Assembly (NCBI GenBank): GCA_947525005.1
Contig: CANNUY010000004.1
Location: 1-64,000, forward strand
Origin: an uncultured Candidatus Melainabacteria bacterium
GTDB taxonomy: Bacteria > Cyanobacteriota > Vampirovibrionia > Gastranaerophilales > Gastranaerophilaceae
Reading direction: 5' to 3'
DNA: 64,000 nt
Part shown: positions 8,267 through 17,047 of the stretch, in pieces
Numbering within the stretch: position 1 is the stretch's first letter
Layout of the letters: each line of letters begins with the position of its first letter
Translations under genes and position numbers: made by a program
Notes under the pieces: model-generated
What the model was told of the DNA's origin: nothing
Database searches by the model: none
What the model saw: only the letters and a program-made list of their open reading frames with translations

Positions 8267-8632
8267 CTACATTCCTTTTGCTAAAATTATACCTATATAC
8301 AAGAATAAAAAAGATACTAAACAAGAACCAAATGCGTACTTAAAATATTCTCTATATCTTTGACCAGCAATCAAAGTTAAATTGTCAAATTCATAAGAAC
8401 TAAAAGTTGTAAACGATGCAATAGTACCAATTACTATAGTTTTGTATAAAAATGAACAATGTGTACAAGAAGTTGCATAAATATAACCTAACAAAAACGA
8501 GCCTAAAACATTCACTAAAAATGTTCCAATATGTTTATTTTGAGGTGCAAAATTAGAAAAAGTATTTGTTATCAAATATCTTAAAACAGCACCAATTCCA
8601 CCACCTAAAACTATTCCAAACATATTAACCAT
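8267..8632 (-). CDS. crcB: Fluoride channel subunit CrcB/Fluc (second copy)
   Basis: A 121-aa four-helix membrane protein that, as a dual-topology or hetero-dimer, exports fluoride. Family motifs are GGGIGAVLRY near the N-terminus, GTFLVNVLGSFLLGY, and the helix-break motif IGTIASFTTFSSYEFD that lines the ion path. It overlaps the upstream crcB by 8 bases. The two are clearly different in sequence, so a heterodimer is likely, as in other organisms with paired crcB genes. No fluoride riboswitch is visible upstream of the pair. Confidence 0.9.
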   Translation of the reverse strand: MVNMFGIVLGGGIGAVLRYLITNTFSNFAPQNKHIGTFLVNVLGSFLLGYIYATSCTHCSFLYKTIVIGTIASFTTFSSYEFDNLTLIAGQRYREYFKYAFGSCLVSFLFLYIGIILAKGM

Positions 8633-9029
8633 TTATATTACGACCTTTTCTTGATTTTATAATCTTAACCATAAAACTGTATGCCAAATTTATACCTAAA
8701 GAAACTAAGCAAACACCTAACAGTACTGATAATAACAAATATACCAACAATCCTACTAGATTTGAAGACAATAGAAATTGATATAAGTCAAAAACAAAAG
8801 TACTAAAAGTTGTTAAACCACCTGCTAAACCTACCGTTAACAGACTTTTTATACATTTATTCAAATGGCTTGGGTTACGACCAAACAAATAAGCTGAAAA
8901 CCCTATTATAAAGCACCCTAGCATATTCACTAAAAATGTCGCAACAAAACTATGCCCTATCTGAGTATAGGTTAAATACCTCAATAAAGCTCCAAGTGCT
9001 CCACCAATAAATATACATAAAATTTCCAT
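8625..9029 (-). CDS. crcB: Fluoride channel subunit CrcB/Fluc (first copy)
   Basis: A 134-aa membrane protein with the CrcB motifs GGALGALLRY, ATFLVNMLGCFIIGF and VGLAGGLTTFSTFVFD, which includes the central Na+-binding and phenylalanine-track region. It has a basic C-terminal tail (KIIKSRKGRN). The gene opens a crcB-crcB unit. A TATAAT box lies exactly 6 bases before the ATG (9036-9041, minus strand) and there is no Shine-Dalgarno sequence, which predicts a leaderless mRNA. The promoter is back-to-back with that of mrnC within 38 bp. Confidence 0.92.
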   Translation of the reverse strand: MEILCIFIGGALGALLRYLTYTQIGHSFVATFLVNMLGCFIIGFSAYLFGRNPSHLNKCIKSLLTVGLAGGLTTFSTFVFDLYQFLLSSNLVGLLVYLLLSVLLGVCLVSLGINLAYSFMVKIIKSRKGRNING

Positions 9030-9035
9030 AGGTTT

Positions 9036-9041
9036 ATTATA
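9036..9041 (-). promoter_or_regulatory. -10 box of crcB, leaderless geometry
   Basis: TATAAT on the minus strand is separated by 6 bases from the crcB ATG, so the predicted transcription start is at or next to the start codon. Confidence 0.5.
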
Positions 9042-9067
9042 TCATAATTTTGTTATAAGATTTATTT

Positions 9068-9433
9068 ATGGAAAGAATGAATTTAAGAAACTATGCACAT
9101 ATTGGAGATGCCGTTTGGGAGCTTTTCATTAGAAAATACACAGTTTACAAAACCCAAAACTTAAAGTTGCTCCATAAAATTACGACAGAAAGAGTAAATT
9201 TAGTTTACCAATCAGAAATGCTTGATTTTTTAGAACCTATGCTTGATGAACAAGAACAAGATTTAGCAAGACGTGCAAGAAATTGTAAAATCCCTGTCGG
9301 CAGACGAAATAACCAATTTGAATATAGAAAATCTACAGCTTTTGAAGCTCTTGTTGGTTTCTGGTATCTTGAAAAACCTGAAAGATATAATGAAATCATA
9401 TCAATTATTAAAGAAAAATTCTTTAGTGAATAA
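9068..9433 (+). CDS. mrnC: Mini-ribonuclease III (MrnC)
   Basis: A 121-aa RNase III catalytic domain without a dsRNA-binding domain. In Bacillus this enzyme matures 23S rRNA. Seen motifs are NYAHIGDAVWELFIRKY (RNase III signature with the acidic metal ligands), RRARNCKIPVGRRN, and the C-terminal STAFEALVGFWYLE with the second acidic ligand. Length fits Mini-III (about 120-140 aa). TGTTATAAG 8 bases upstream is an extended -10, and no Shine-Dalgarno sequence is present, so a very short or absent leader is predicted. Its 3' end overlaps convergent holB by 11 bases. Confidence 0.92.
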   Translation: MERMNLRNYAHIGDAVWELFIRKYTVYKTQNLKLLHKITTERVNLVYQSEMLDFLEPMLDEQEQDLARRARNCKIPVGRRNNQFEYRKSTAFEALVGFWYLEKPERYNEIISIIKEKFFSE

Positions 9434-10262
9434 GTTTTAAACACAACTCATCAAATATTATTTCTGGTTTCATACCTATATTAAACTCTGTTTTAGCCTT
9501 TTCTATAGCTCGAACATCTTCTATAAACTGTGTTTGAGTTGGATTTGATTTAAGAACCATAAGAATATAGTTTTGCATCTGTTCCAACAATATCGTAGGC
9601 TGAATTTCAGCAGACAAATTAACTAATTTTTGAGAAACTTCAAACGACTCTGAACGAGGAATTTCCCAATAATTTTCAAATACACCTTTTACTGACTCAT
9701 AGTTATAGTTCAATCGTTCTTTTGTTGGCACAAAAAAGCACTGACATCTTGAAACAATAGTTGATATCAAATTTGATTTATCCTGAGCTAAAAATATAAA
9801 TGTTATATTTGGATTAGGTTCTTCTATCGATTTAAGTAGTGCGTTTGCAGTTGCTTCAGGCAAAACAAATTGATTTAGCCCTTGAATATTATCATCATCA
9901 TCTCTATCACAAAAAATAAAAACTCTATTATAATCAGAACTCTTTACAATAGTATTTCTAACCATTTTTGCTTGATTAATAGAGATTACAGTTTTTGCAT
10001 TATCATCGCTTGATTTACTATCTTTTGGTGAAACAGTAAGTACAGCAGGGTGATTGCCCTCTCTAATCCATTTACAGTTTAAACATTGACAATTATCAGA
10101 TTTATCACCCGTACAATTTAATAAACGAGCTATCTCTGTAGCAAAAGTATATTGTGAATTTAGGTCATTTCCATATAATAAAATACTTTGAGCAAGTTTT
10201 GAATTTGCTATACTTTTTTCAAAGAAATTAGTTAAAAACGGATATTTATCTGATAATAGCAT
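9423..10262 (-). CDS. holB: DNA polymerase III delta-prime subunit
   Basis: A 279-aa clamp-loader subunit of the replicative polymerase. An AAA+ N-terminal domain carries a degenerate P-loop (LLYGNDLNSQYTF, no GKT), normal for delta-prime. A four-Cys zinc module sits in LNCTGDKSDNCQCLNCKW. The sensor and SRC-like region is STIVSRCQCF. The SRC arginine supplies the finger to a neighbouring ATPase subunit. It overlaps the end of holA by 17 bases, so the two clamp-loader subunits are translated from one mRNA. Confidence 0.9.
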   Translation of the reverse strand: MLLSDKYPFLTNFFEKSIANSKLAQSILLYGNDLNSQYTFATEIARLLNCTGDKSDNCQCLNCKWIREGNHPAVLTVSPKDSKSSDDNAKTVISINQAKMVRNTIVKSSDYNRVFIFCDRDDDDNIQGLNQFVLPEATANALLKSIEEPNPNITFIFLAQDKSNLISTIVSRCQCFFVPTKERLNYNYESVKGVFENYWEIPRSESFEVSQKLVNLSAEIQPTILLEQMQNYILMVLKSNPTQTQFIEDVRAIEKAKTEFNIGMKPEIIFDELCLKLIH

Positions 10263-11238
10263 TTTCTAACTCCTCTACGGGACTAATTGCTTGTCCTGTT
10301 TTAATTTTGTATTCAGCTTCCGTTAAATGTTCTCTCAATTCAACAAGAGTTTTAGCTGGTGTATTTTTAAGTTTTTCTAACGTCTTTTTTACTAAAAATT
10401 CGTGCATTTTAGTCATCTTTGATAACTCAAAAGAAGATTTATTGCTTGAATAAATTTTAAGAATTATCCATTGTTTCAACATTGTTTGAAGTGGTGCTAA
10501 CAATTCTAATGGGTGTTTTGTCACTAACAATTTCCTCATTTCTAAAAGAGCATCACCCTTTTTGTTTGTGATTATGAAATCTGTTAGATTAAAAAGGTCT
10601 TCATTTGAAATACAGATTTCTTTTATCATATCTTTTGTAATCGTTTTTTCAGGATAAGCTAATAAGGCAAGTTTACCTATTTCTGTGTTAAATTGACGTA
10701 AATTATTACCAATACTTGCAATCATTAATTCTGCAACATCAATAGGGACTTTCACACCTTGTTGCTTAGCAAAAGTTTCAATCCAAGAAACAAGTTCTTG
10801 TGTTTTATACGTTGGAATAGTCGCAAACTCTTTGGTGTTATATTTTGAAAGCACTTTATAGATTTTACGTCTTGAATCAGGTTTTTTCTTCTTATCATCT
10901 TTAGAAAATTTTGCTACAAAATATATATCTAATGCTGATGAATTTTCATGGTTGAAGTCTAAGGCTTCTTTTATATCTTTTATTTGATTATCTTCTAACG
11001 ATGCTGATAATAGATTATTACAGTTGATTACAATAACCATGTTTCCAAACATCATAGGTTGAGTTCTAAGAATTGGAATAAGCTCAGAATATCCGATACC
11101 GTTTTTTTTATCTTTTTCATCGTACTTATATTCAGCGTAATTCATGGCTGAAAAATTCTCATCAAGAGAAGATTTAGCCTTTTGAATTTCTAAATCAATT
11201 AAATAATCTTCATCACCATAAAAAAACGATATACCCAT
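10246..11238 (-). CDS. holA: DNA polymerase III delta subunit
   Basis: A 330-aa clamp-opening subunit that begins MGISFFYGDEDYLIDLEIQKAK, matching the family N-terminus. The frame is open 38 codons further upstream, but that extension has no family similarity and no ribosome site. A TATAAT lies exactly 6 bases before the ATG at 11238, so I place the start there and predict a leaderless mRNA. Expected features are the PMMFGNMVIVIN strand and a C-terminal collar domain with LRQFNTEIGKLALLA. It is co-transcribed with holB. Confidence 0.9.
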   Translation of the reverse strand: MGISFFYGDEDYLIDLEIQKAKSSLDENFSAMNYAEYKYDEKDKKNGIGYSELIPILRTQPMMFGNMVIVINCNNLLSASLEDNQIKDIKEALDFNHENSSALDIYFVAKFSKDDKKKKPDSRRKIYKVLSKYNTKEFATIPTYKTQELVSWIETFAKQQGVKVPIDVAELMIASIGNNLRQFNTEIGKLALLAYPEKTITKDMIKEICISNEDLFNLTDFIITNKKGDALLEMRKLLVTKHPLELLAPLQTMLKQWIILKIYSSNKSSFELSKMTKMHEFLVKKTLEKLKNTPAKTLVELREHLTEAEYKIKTGQAISPVEELENAIIR

Positions 11239-11244
11239 AAAAAC

Positions 11245-11250
11245 ATTATA
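11245..11250 (-). promoter_or_regulatory. -10 box of holA-holB, leaderless geometry
   Basis: TATAAT on the minus strand ends 6 bases before the holA ATG. No convincing -35 is seen at the usual distance (TAATGC). Confidence 0.5.
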
Positions 11251-11405
11251 CAATAAACAGTTTGAGCGCATTATTAACTTTTGTAAATAAACAATCAAAA
11301 TAGGGTTGTTGAAATTTGAAAAATGCACTATACTGTCAGTGGAGGAATACACGGGGATATATTACATTTACCACAGTCGTCTTAACGGCATAATTTATGT
11401 TATCG

Positions 11406-11602
11406 AAAAACAGAAATTCTGTTTTTGTGAATAATTGTAACAATATATACTGATTATGCAATTTGTATATACAAAAATACTTTATATATACATAAGACGA
11501 TAATTAAAAAACCTTTCATACACAACCTACACACACTAACCTTCTACACGAGGAATTACACAAAAAATTCCAAACACTCTTTTCTTGAGTGTTTTTTTTT
11601 GC
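11406..11602 (+). ncRNA. Possible small RNA or leader with terminator upstream of clpP
   Basis: The 494 bases between holA and clpP hold no gene. On the plus strand there are three hairpins: 11406-11426 (AAAAACAG / CTGTTTTT), 11552-11571 (GGAATT / AATTCC), and a clear intrinsic terminator at 11573-11602 (AACACTC / GAGTGTT then nine or more T). A plus-strand terminator with no gene before it implies a short transcript. I recognise no known RNA family (not tmRNA, SRP RNA or RNase P RNA). Confidence 0.35.
11573..11602 (+). terminator. Intrinsic terminator before clpP
   Basis: A 7-bp stem AACACTC / GAGTGTT is followed by a long T-run on the plus strand. Confidence 0.75.
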
Positions 11603-11669
11603 TTATTTTTAAAGATTACCTAGCAACTTAATAACCTAACATTATAGTAACTCAATAACTTCTTATTGT

Positions 11670-11697
11670 TTGCAGGATTTCAGATTTGTACTATAAT
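11670..11697 (+). promoter_or_regulatory. clpP promoter
   Basis: TTGCAG, a 16-base spacer and TATAAT lie 35 bases upstream of the clpP ATG, which has its own AAGGAG site. Confidence 0.6.
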
Positions 11698-11732
11698 AAT
11701 AAGTATAAATACGATTATACAAGGAGAATTTT

Positions 11733-12344
11733 ATGAGCGACTATTCAAAAATATTAAGTTATGTTCCTACAGTTATTGAATCATCATCAAGAGGGGAACG
11801 CTCTTTTGACATATTTTCTAGATTACTAAGAGAAAGAATTATTTTTCTTGGCACAGAAATCGACGATGAAGTTGCAAATTCAGTAGTTGCTCAATTATTG
11901 TTGTTAGACAGTGAAAACCCTGAAAAAGATATTATGTTATATATCAACAGTCCAGGAGGTGTAATAACAGCTGGCATGGCAATCTATGATACTATGAACC
12001 TTATCAAATCTGATGTATCAACTATTTGTTTAGGTGAAGCAGCAAGCATGGGTTCATTCTTGCTATCATCAGGTACGAAAGGTAAAAGACTTGCTTTACC
12101 TAGTGCTAGAATCATGATTCACCAACCTTTAGGTGGCGCTCAAGGTCAAGCAACAGATATTGAACTTGAAGCAAAAGAAATTCTTCGAATGAAAGAAATG
12201 TTGACAGGTATTTTAGCTAAAAATTCTGGTCAAGATATTGAAAGATTAAAACAAGATTGTGAAAGAGATTATTATATGTCTGCAGCACAAGCTGTTGAAT
12301 ATGGATTAATTGACAAGGTTATCACATCAGAAGATTTAAAATAA
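11733..12344 (+). CDS. clpP: ATP-dependent Clp protease proteolytic subunit
   Basis: A 203-aa serine peptidase that forms the tetradecameric ClpP barrel and works with ClpX, ClpA or ClpC. The catalytic triad is visible: Ser105 in [11 protein letters not shown], His130 in MIHQPLGG and Asp179 in [18 protein letters not shown]. The processing-strand region [14 protein letters not shown] is conserved. A strong AAGGAG site precedes the ATG. No clpX or tig lies next to it; the next gene is an unknown protein 34 bases downstream. Confidence 0.97.
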   Translation: MSDYSKILSYVPTVIESSSRGERSFDIFSRLLRERIIFLGTEIDDEVANSVVAQLLLLDSENPEKDIMLYINSPGGVITAGMAIYDTMNLIKSDVSTICLGEAASMGSFLLSSGTKGKRLALPSARIMIHQPLGGAQGQATDIELEAKEILRMKEMLTGILAKNSGQDIERLKQDCERDYYMSAAQAVEYGLIDKVITSEDLK

Positions 12345-12378
12345 GTAGCAAAAAATATTTTTTACGAACATTCAATAA

Positions 12379-13485
12379 ATGATGAATGTTTTGAGTGGTG
12401 CAAATAAATTTTTAGAATCAAAAGCTACAGCTGCAACTGTGTTCGCAGTTACAGGATTGAGCAAACTTGCTTCTGACTATAAAGATGCACCTGCAGACAA
12501 AAAACACTACACACTTACCCATGACGCATTTGTTCTTGGCGCATCAGCACTAGGGGTTGCTGGATATACTTTTGCCTCTAAAAAAGTAATTAAAAGCAAA
12601 GGGGTTACAAAACTTCTTAACAAACTAAAAACACATGTAAAAGGACATATTGAAGAAAAAAAATACTCAAAACCAGCTAAAAAGGTTCTAAACTATTTTA
12701 AAGAAGTATCAACAAAATGTTTAGACAATACTCTAATGCTTGGAACAGGTATACTTGGTGCTATTGGAGCTGATTATCTTGTTCATGCAGTTCATCTTGA
12801 CAAAAAACTAAAACAAAAGAAAACACTTCAAACAGAAGACAAATCTTTTGATAAAATTAATGACACAACAAACACACTCATAAATTCATTTAAAGAAAGT
12901 GGATTAAATAAAACACTGGATAACGCTGTTGGTACAGAAGTAAAAAACAGCATGTACAACAGAATCTTTGATTTCCCAGCAATGAAAATGTTCACAACTA
13001 GCATGGTTGGAATGCAAGGATTTGAAGTTATTCAAGAAAAAACACTTAAAGCACGTATGATGCATACTACAAAATGCTTAATCGCAAATTCTGTTGTACC
13101 TATTTTCTTTTTATCTACAGCGACATCACTCACTAAGAAAATGAACAGTGCAATCAGGTTACCTCTTACATTTGCTACAATGATTTTTGGCACAATGTAC
13201 ACAAACAAATTGATTGATAAACATCAATACAAGGAACCTAAAAAACCAATCAAACAACTAATTGCGAAAACTCAAGCTAAAAAAGAAGCTAAAAACAATT
13301 CCAAAACAAATACAAATATAACACCACAAACAGAAACGCAAATTAACTCACAAACTGAACCTAATTTGAATCAAACTATAGGAGTTCAAGAATTAACTCA
13401 AAATACGCAAAACCAAATAGAAAACCCCACTCAAGACAATAAACAACCACAAAATGTATCAAATAAAATTCAATTAAATGCCTGA
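12379..13485 (+). CDS. Unknown protein with hydrophobic segments and a Gln/Asn-rich tail
   Basis: A 368-aa protein I do not recognise. Glycine/alanine-rich hydrophobic stretches occur near residues 15-30, 50-70 (AFVLGASALGVAGYTFASKK), 115-130 (LMLGTGILGAIGADYLV) and 230-275, suggesting membrane association. The last 70 residues are disordered and rich in Asn, Gln and Thr. It has no signal peptide. It starts 34 bases after clpP and may be co-transcribed with it. It looks lineage-specific; its content of hydrophobic helices and basic linkers gives no safe function. Confidence 0.7.
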   Translation: MMNVLSGANKFLESKATAATVFAVTGLSKLASDYKDAPADKKHYTLTHDAFVLGASALGVAGYTFASKKVIKSKGVTKLLNKLKTHVKGHIEEKKYSKPAKKVLNYFKEVSTKCLDNTLMLGTGILGAIGADYLVHAVHLDKKLKQKKTLQTEDKSFDKINDTTNTLINSFKESGLNKTLDNAVGTEVKNSMYNRIFDFPAMKMFTTSMVGMQGFEVIQEKTLKARMMHTTKCLIANSVVPIFFLSTATSLTKKMNSAIRLPLTFATMIFGTMYTNKLIDKHQYKEPKKPIKQLIAKTQAKKEAKNNSKTNTNITPQTETQINSQTEPNLNQTIGVQELTQNTQNQIENPTQDNKQPQNVSNKIQLNA

Positions 13486-13586
13486 TTTTTTAATTAATGT
13501 AACATTTAATGAATAAAATTATCAAAAAAAATTTTATTTTATTTTAATTTTGATATATTATAGTAAAGAATATTTTTTAAAGAATT

Positions 13587-14474
13587 ATGAAAAAGGATAC
13601 TGACACAATGTCTGAATTTACAAAAACAATCACAAAGACTGATTACGACCAACAAAACAAAGGTTATACAAGCATTCCAAGTACTAAATGCGAAAGAATA
13701 GAACATAACTTATGTTATATCTTTGAAACAGAAATGAAATCAAGCGATTCAATTATAATTTCTTATAAGCCAGAAGTTATCAAAAGAATCGCTTCTTTTT
13801 TGTCACAAAATACAAAACGCTCTGCCTCAATCGGTATAGCAGGCGAAACAGCTAGTGGCAAATCTACAATTACTCTAGATATAATCGAAACAATTAACGC
13901 ATTTGCAACTGAATATGAAAGCGAAAATGTTATCACTAGGGTAAACACAGATGATTATTATTATGATCGCTCAGAAATGGTTAAAGAAGCTGGTAGCTTT
14001 GCAGAGTTTGCGAAAAACTATGACTTAGATGTTCCTCAAGCGTTAGAATTAGAATTAATGAACGAACACATCAAACAGTTGCTTAATGGAAAAGAAGTTC
14101 TTCTTCCAAAATATGACATGAGTGGAACAGCTATTAGACATGACAATCATACACTTGCAAAACCTTCAGCCATTATTATTTCTGAAGGTTTATTTACACT
14201 TACAGATAAAATCCATGATGCTTTTGATTTCAAGATATATGTAGACATTCGTGAACATATCCAAAAAGAAAGATTTTATGTAAGAGCAAAAGAACGTGAT
14301 TTGGGTTCTTCTGCTGATTCAATCTACAAAAACGCATCAGAAAAAGCAAACATATATATAAGACCTTGCAAAGAAAATGCTGATATCGTTTTATCAGGCG
14401 AAGCCGATAGAGCACGATACAAACATTTCTTAAACAAAATTATAGCGATAGTACAAAACGAATATTTTAATTAG
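13587..14474 (+). CDS. Uridine kinase / phosphoribulokinase-family P-loop kinase
   Basis: A 295-aa protein with a P-loop GIAGETASGKST near residue 83, a NTDDYYYDRSEM segment (substrate/acid region of uridine kinases), PKYDMSGTAIRH and the LID-like YVDIREHIQKERFYVRAKERD. These place it in the uridine kinase family, which phosphorylates uridine/cytidine for pyrimidine salvage. An N-terminal extension of about 75 residues is unusual. A second ATG at 13608 has a better-spaced AAAAAGGA and may be the true start. Substrate is not certain; other PRK-like kinases share these motifs. Confidence 0.75.
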   Translation: MKKDTDTMSEFTKTITKTDYDQQNKGYTSIPSTKCERIEHNLCYIFETEMKSSDSIIISYKPEVIKRIASFLSQNTKRSASIGIAGETASGKSTITLDIIETINAFATEYESENVITRVNTDDYYYDRSEMVKEAGSFAEFAKNYDLDVPQALELELMNEHIKQLLNGKEVLLPKYDMSGTAIRHDNHTLAKPSAIIISEGLFTLTDKIHDAFDFKIYVDIREHIQKERFYVRAKERDLGSSADSIYKNASEKANIYIRPCKENADIVLSGEADRARYKHFLNKIIAIVQNEYFN

Positions 14475-14492
14475 AATTATATTATAAAAAGA

Positions 14493-14526
14493 AAAGAGGC
14501 GAGAACATAAATATTCTCGCCTCTTT
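14493..14526 (+). terminator. Terminator of the uridine-kinase-like gene
   Basis: A 13-bp perfect stem (AAAGAGGCGAGAA / TTCTCGCCTCTTT) lies 18 bases after the stop codon. It may also stop minus-strand readthrough from the portal gene. Confidence 0.75.
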
Positions 14527-14613
14527 AGATTTAAACAAGGAGTTTATATGAATAATTTTAGAGTCTGATTAAACTTATTGTTCATTATTTTGCTTTCACT
14601 CTTGCACGGACTA

Positions 14614-16398
14614 TTAATCCTGTGTTTTTTGTGATTCTTGTGTCCCTTGTTGAGTTTGTACATCTTGTTGAACTTGAGTTTCTTGTGACAAAAATCTTTC
14701 AGGATTTTCTACTCCTTTTTGTTCAAAATACCACAAGAATATTTCTTGTACGTTCAAAGGAATTAGAGAAGAAAACTTCTCAACAGATTGCACAATCATA
14801 TCTGCATTATTATATTTATCGTTCAAAACATTCCTATCAGCATAGGTATACTTGTATTCTGATTGTCTTACTGAATCATCAATCACAATTTCTTCTGACA
14901 TATTATCTTTGTTTACAAAGACAATTTCACGACCCATCTTAAAATTAGCAGACAGTGAAGCAATATTTTTTATAGCTGGAATAATGAAATACTGACTTAT
15001 TATATCCAACATCATTGATAAACGAGTCAACTGACCTTGTGTTTTAGTATTTATTTCTGTAGCTGTTTTAGAAATATTTTCTTGAGTACCAATCATACTA
15101 GGGAATATTCCTGAAACTTCACACATTAAACTATCAACAAATTCTATATCATTTAAAAATATTTTTGTATCAAAACTTAATTGCTTAAAGGCATCTGTTG
15201 AAGTTAAATTATCGCCATATTCAATAATTTTTCCTGGATAAAGTGCTATTTCATCATCATCAAAGAATCCTTCTGGAGCTAAAAGTGGAGGATTTTCCGA
15301 TAAATATTGCATATTTATTGTTTTGTTCAAAAATTCCTCTTGAGTTTTTGCTAGAGATAAAACACTATAAATTGGGCTTATTCCACGTTTTGTAACAGGA
15401 TCAGTAATAAACGCACCATAAGTAAACGGATTAATCACACCAATATTTTTCTTAAAAAGAATTAAGTATTTTCTTGCGACAACGACAACGTGCCAATTAT
15501 GTAGAACCTCACCTGTTGACAATTTAAAATCGCCCCAATGTTCTAATACTTCAACAGTTGAACCATTTACCACTTCTGATTTCAAAGACTTTCTTGAGTT
15601 TGATATATTATTTGAATTATTATTTTTCAAAAGTTTAGAAATATTCTCTGCTGTTTCTTTATCTATTGAATAGAATTTATTATTAATAATACTGTCAGGT
15701 GTTTTAAATGTTCTATATATTTTAGGACAACTATCCCAATCATCTGTTAAAGAAGAATCAAATACCAAATCCTCTGGACAAACAGGATATATATATGGAT
15801 TATCAAACACAACTCTTGAATCAACCCAAAAATTTTTACCTTGCTTTATAGCTTGCATTATTGAAGCTAGTTTTTGGATATTTGAAGAAAAAAGGTTTCT
15901 AAAAAACTCTATTGGTCGTCTATATTCCTCTGTTTTCTTTTTCCAAGCCGTATATGAGATAAGTTCTCCATATAATAGAGCATTGTCAATAACTGTATCA
16001 CAAGTTTTTTGGAAATTCATTTTTTCTAAAATATCTACTAAAACAGCTTTTTGCTTATTAGAATTATTATCTGATTCGTGGTTTTCACCAGAAACATCAA
16101 ACATATTATTTATATTTGAATAAATATTTCGCCAAATAAAAGCTTTTAGAGTTTGATAAAACATGAAACATTTACACATTCTTACTTTAGATTTCCAATT
16201 CTCGTTTTTATCTGTAGAATTAGTCATATTTTTTTTAAAAAATATTTCATCAATCAAAGAATTTGATTGGCTCAAGTTTGTAGTTCTAGCATCATCATAA
16301 CGAGTATAATCAGAAACAACTTTTTCAACTATTTCAGATTGTTTTTGTTTGTCATTAAACTTGTCATTTAATTTTTCTTCAGTAACTTCAAATGTCAT
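14614..16398 (-). CDS. Phage-like portal (head-tail connector) protein
   Basis: A 594-aa protein with the features of short-tailed-phage portals. It has a helical N-terminus, a wing domain with aromatic-rich strands (SYTAWKKKTEEYRRPIEFF, VVEHWGDFKL-like blocks), and a long helical stem/crown with TATEINTKTQGQLTRLSMMLDI. The tail is Gln-rich and disordered. The portal forms the dodecameric DNA gate. I chose the ATG at 16398 (GGAG 7 bases upstream) over a TTG 15 bases further up. It is intact, but it is separated from the scaffold and capsid genes by 6.8 kb of housekeeping genes, and no terminase is adjacent. Confidence 0.75.
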   Translation of the reverse strand: MTFEVTEEKLNDKFNDKQKQSEIVEKVVSDYTRYDDARTTNLSQSNSLIDEIFFKKNMTNSTDKNENWKSKVRMCKCFMFYQTLKAFIWRNIYSNINNMFDVSGENHESDNNSNKQKAVLVDILEKMNFQKTCDTVIDNALLYGELISYTAWKKKTEEYRRPIEFFRNLFSSNIQKLASIMQAIKQGKNFWVDSRVVFDNPYIYPVCPEDLVFDSSLTDDWDSCPKIYRTFKTPDSIINNKFYSIDKETAENISKLLKNNNSNNISNSRKSLKSEVVNGSTVEVLEHWGDFKLSTGEVLHNWHVVVVARKYLILFKKNIGVINPFTYGAFITDPVTKRGISPIYSVLSLAKTQEEFLNKTINMQYLSENPPLLAPEGFFDDDEIALYPGKIIEYGDNLTSTDAFKQLSFDTKIFLNDIEFVDSLMCEVSGIFPSMIGTQENISKTATEINTKTQGQLTRLSMMLDIISQYFIIPAIKNIASLSANFKMGREIVFVNKDNMSEEIVIDDSVRQSEYKYTYADRNVLNDKYNNADMIVQSVEKFSSLIPLNVQEIFLWYFEQKGVENPERFLSQETQVQQDVQTQQGTQESQKTQD

Positions 16399-16569
16399 AA
16401 ATACTCCTTTCAAAAAATAGCGGGTTAATGAACAATTAACCCGTCAATAACATGGTAAATAAGTGTTTAATATGTTATATGTGTCTTTTTTTAATTAAAA
16501 AAAAAGGGATTATCGAGAGAGAAAAATAAAAAGGGGAAAGATAATCCCAGAAATTACATGTATCACTAA

Positions 16570-16950
16570 CTAATTAACTTTTTTAATCAAGACTTTGTTT
16601 CCATAAAAATCAGAGGCATATTGTCTAATTTCTGAAACATTGTCACCAATTTTAATTTCTTTATTTATTCCATATCTCCAACCAAAAGGTTTGTCTGCGA
16701 ACTTACGTCTAAACACATCACTTCTAGCGTAAACTTTTTCAGGAATAAGTTCTTTTGCAAACGAATTTGCACTTAACCCAATCTTTTTCAAAAAAGAATA
16801 GGTGTGAGAGTCTTTATTTTGCTGAATTAACTCTAGCACTGGTTTTTGACAATGAGGACAAAACCCAATATATAAAACTCTATTACAGAAACTGTCATTA
16901 TCTTTTAAATACCAAATATCAAGCGCATCAAAAGTGCAACAATGGCGCAT
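16570..16950 (-). CDS. Unknown 126-aa protein with Cys motifs, first gene of the portal operon
   Basis: A protein I do not recognise. It begins MRHCCTFDALDIWYLKD and carries VLYIGFCPHCQKPVLEL, a CxxC knuckle that with Cys4/Cys5 could bind zinc. A charged middle follows, then a C-terminal WRYGINKEIKIGDN..IRQYASDFYGNKVLIKKV that looks beta-rich. It lies 171 bases before the portal gene on the same strand and directly after shared leader copy B, so it belongs to the phage-like regulon. It could be a small DNA- or RNA-binding regulator or an assembly factor; neither is shown. Confidence 0.6.
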   Translation of the reverse strand: MRHCCTFDALDIWYLKDNDSFCNRVLYIGFCPHCQKPVLELIQQNKDSHTYSFLKKIGLSANSFAKELIPEKVYARSDVFRRKFADKPFGWRYGINKEIKIGDNVSEIRQYASDFYGNKVLIKKVN

Positions 16951-17047
16951 ACATCATACTCCTTTATTCATAAAATTTCAAAAACTGCATGTTAAAAAAA
17001 GCTGGATAAAACAGCTGGATAATAATATTATTATTGGGAATACAATC

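Noticed and set aside
9030..9067. Possible fluoride riboswitch upstream of crcB
   Set aside because: Only 38 bases separate crcB from the divergent mrnC start, and no crcB-motif pseudoknot is present. The promoter leaves no room for a leader.
9423..10262. Loss of the Walker A lysine in holB as a sign of decay
   Set aside because: Delta-prime subunits are naturally inactive ATPases. The zinc module and SRC motif are intact.
14548..14568. AAGGAG site followed by ATG and a 6-codon frame
   Set aside because: The ribosome site is convincing, but the peptide is too short to support as a gene and it lies after a terminator. It may be a relic or a leader, with nothing downstream on that strand.
463..16950. 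An ordinary intact prophage
   Set aside because: No integrase, repressor next to the structural genes, replication genes, terminase or att-like direct repeats were seen, and essential host genes lie inside the span. The 113-bp repeats are operon leaders, not ends of an insertion.
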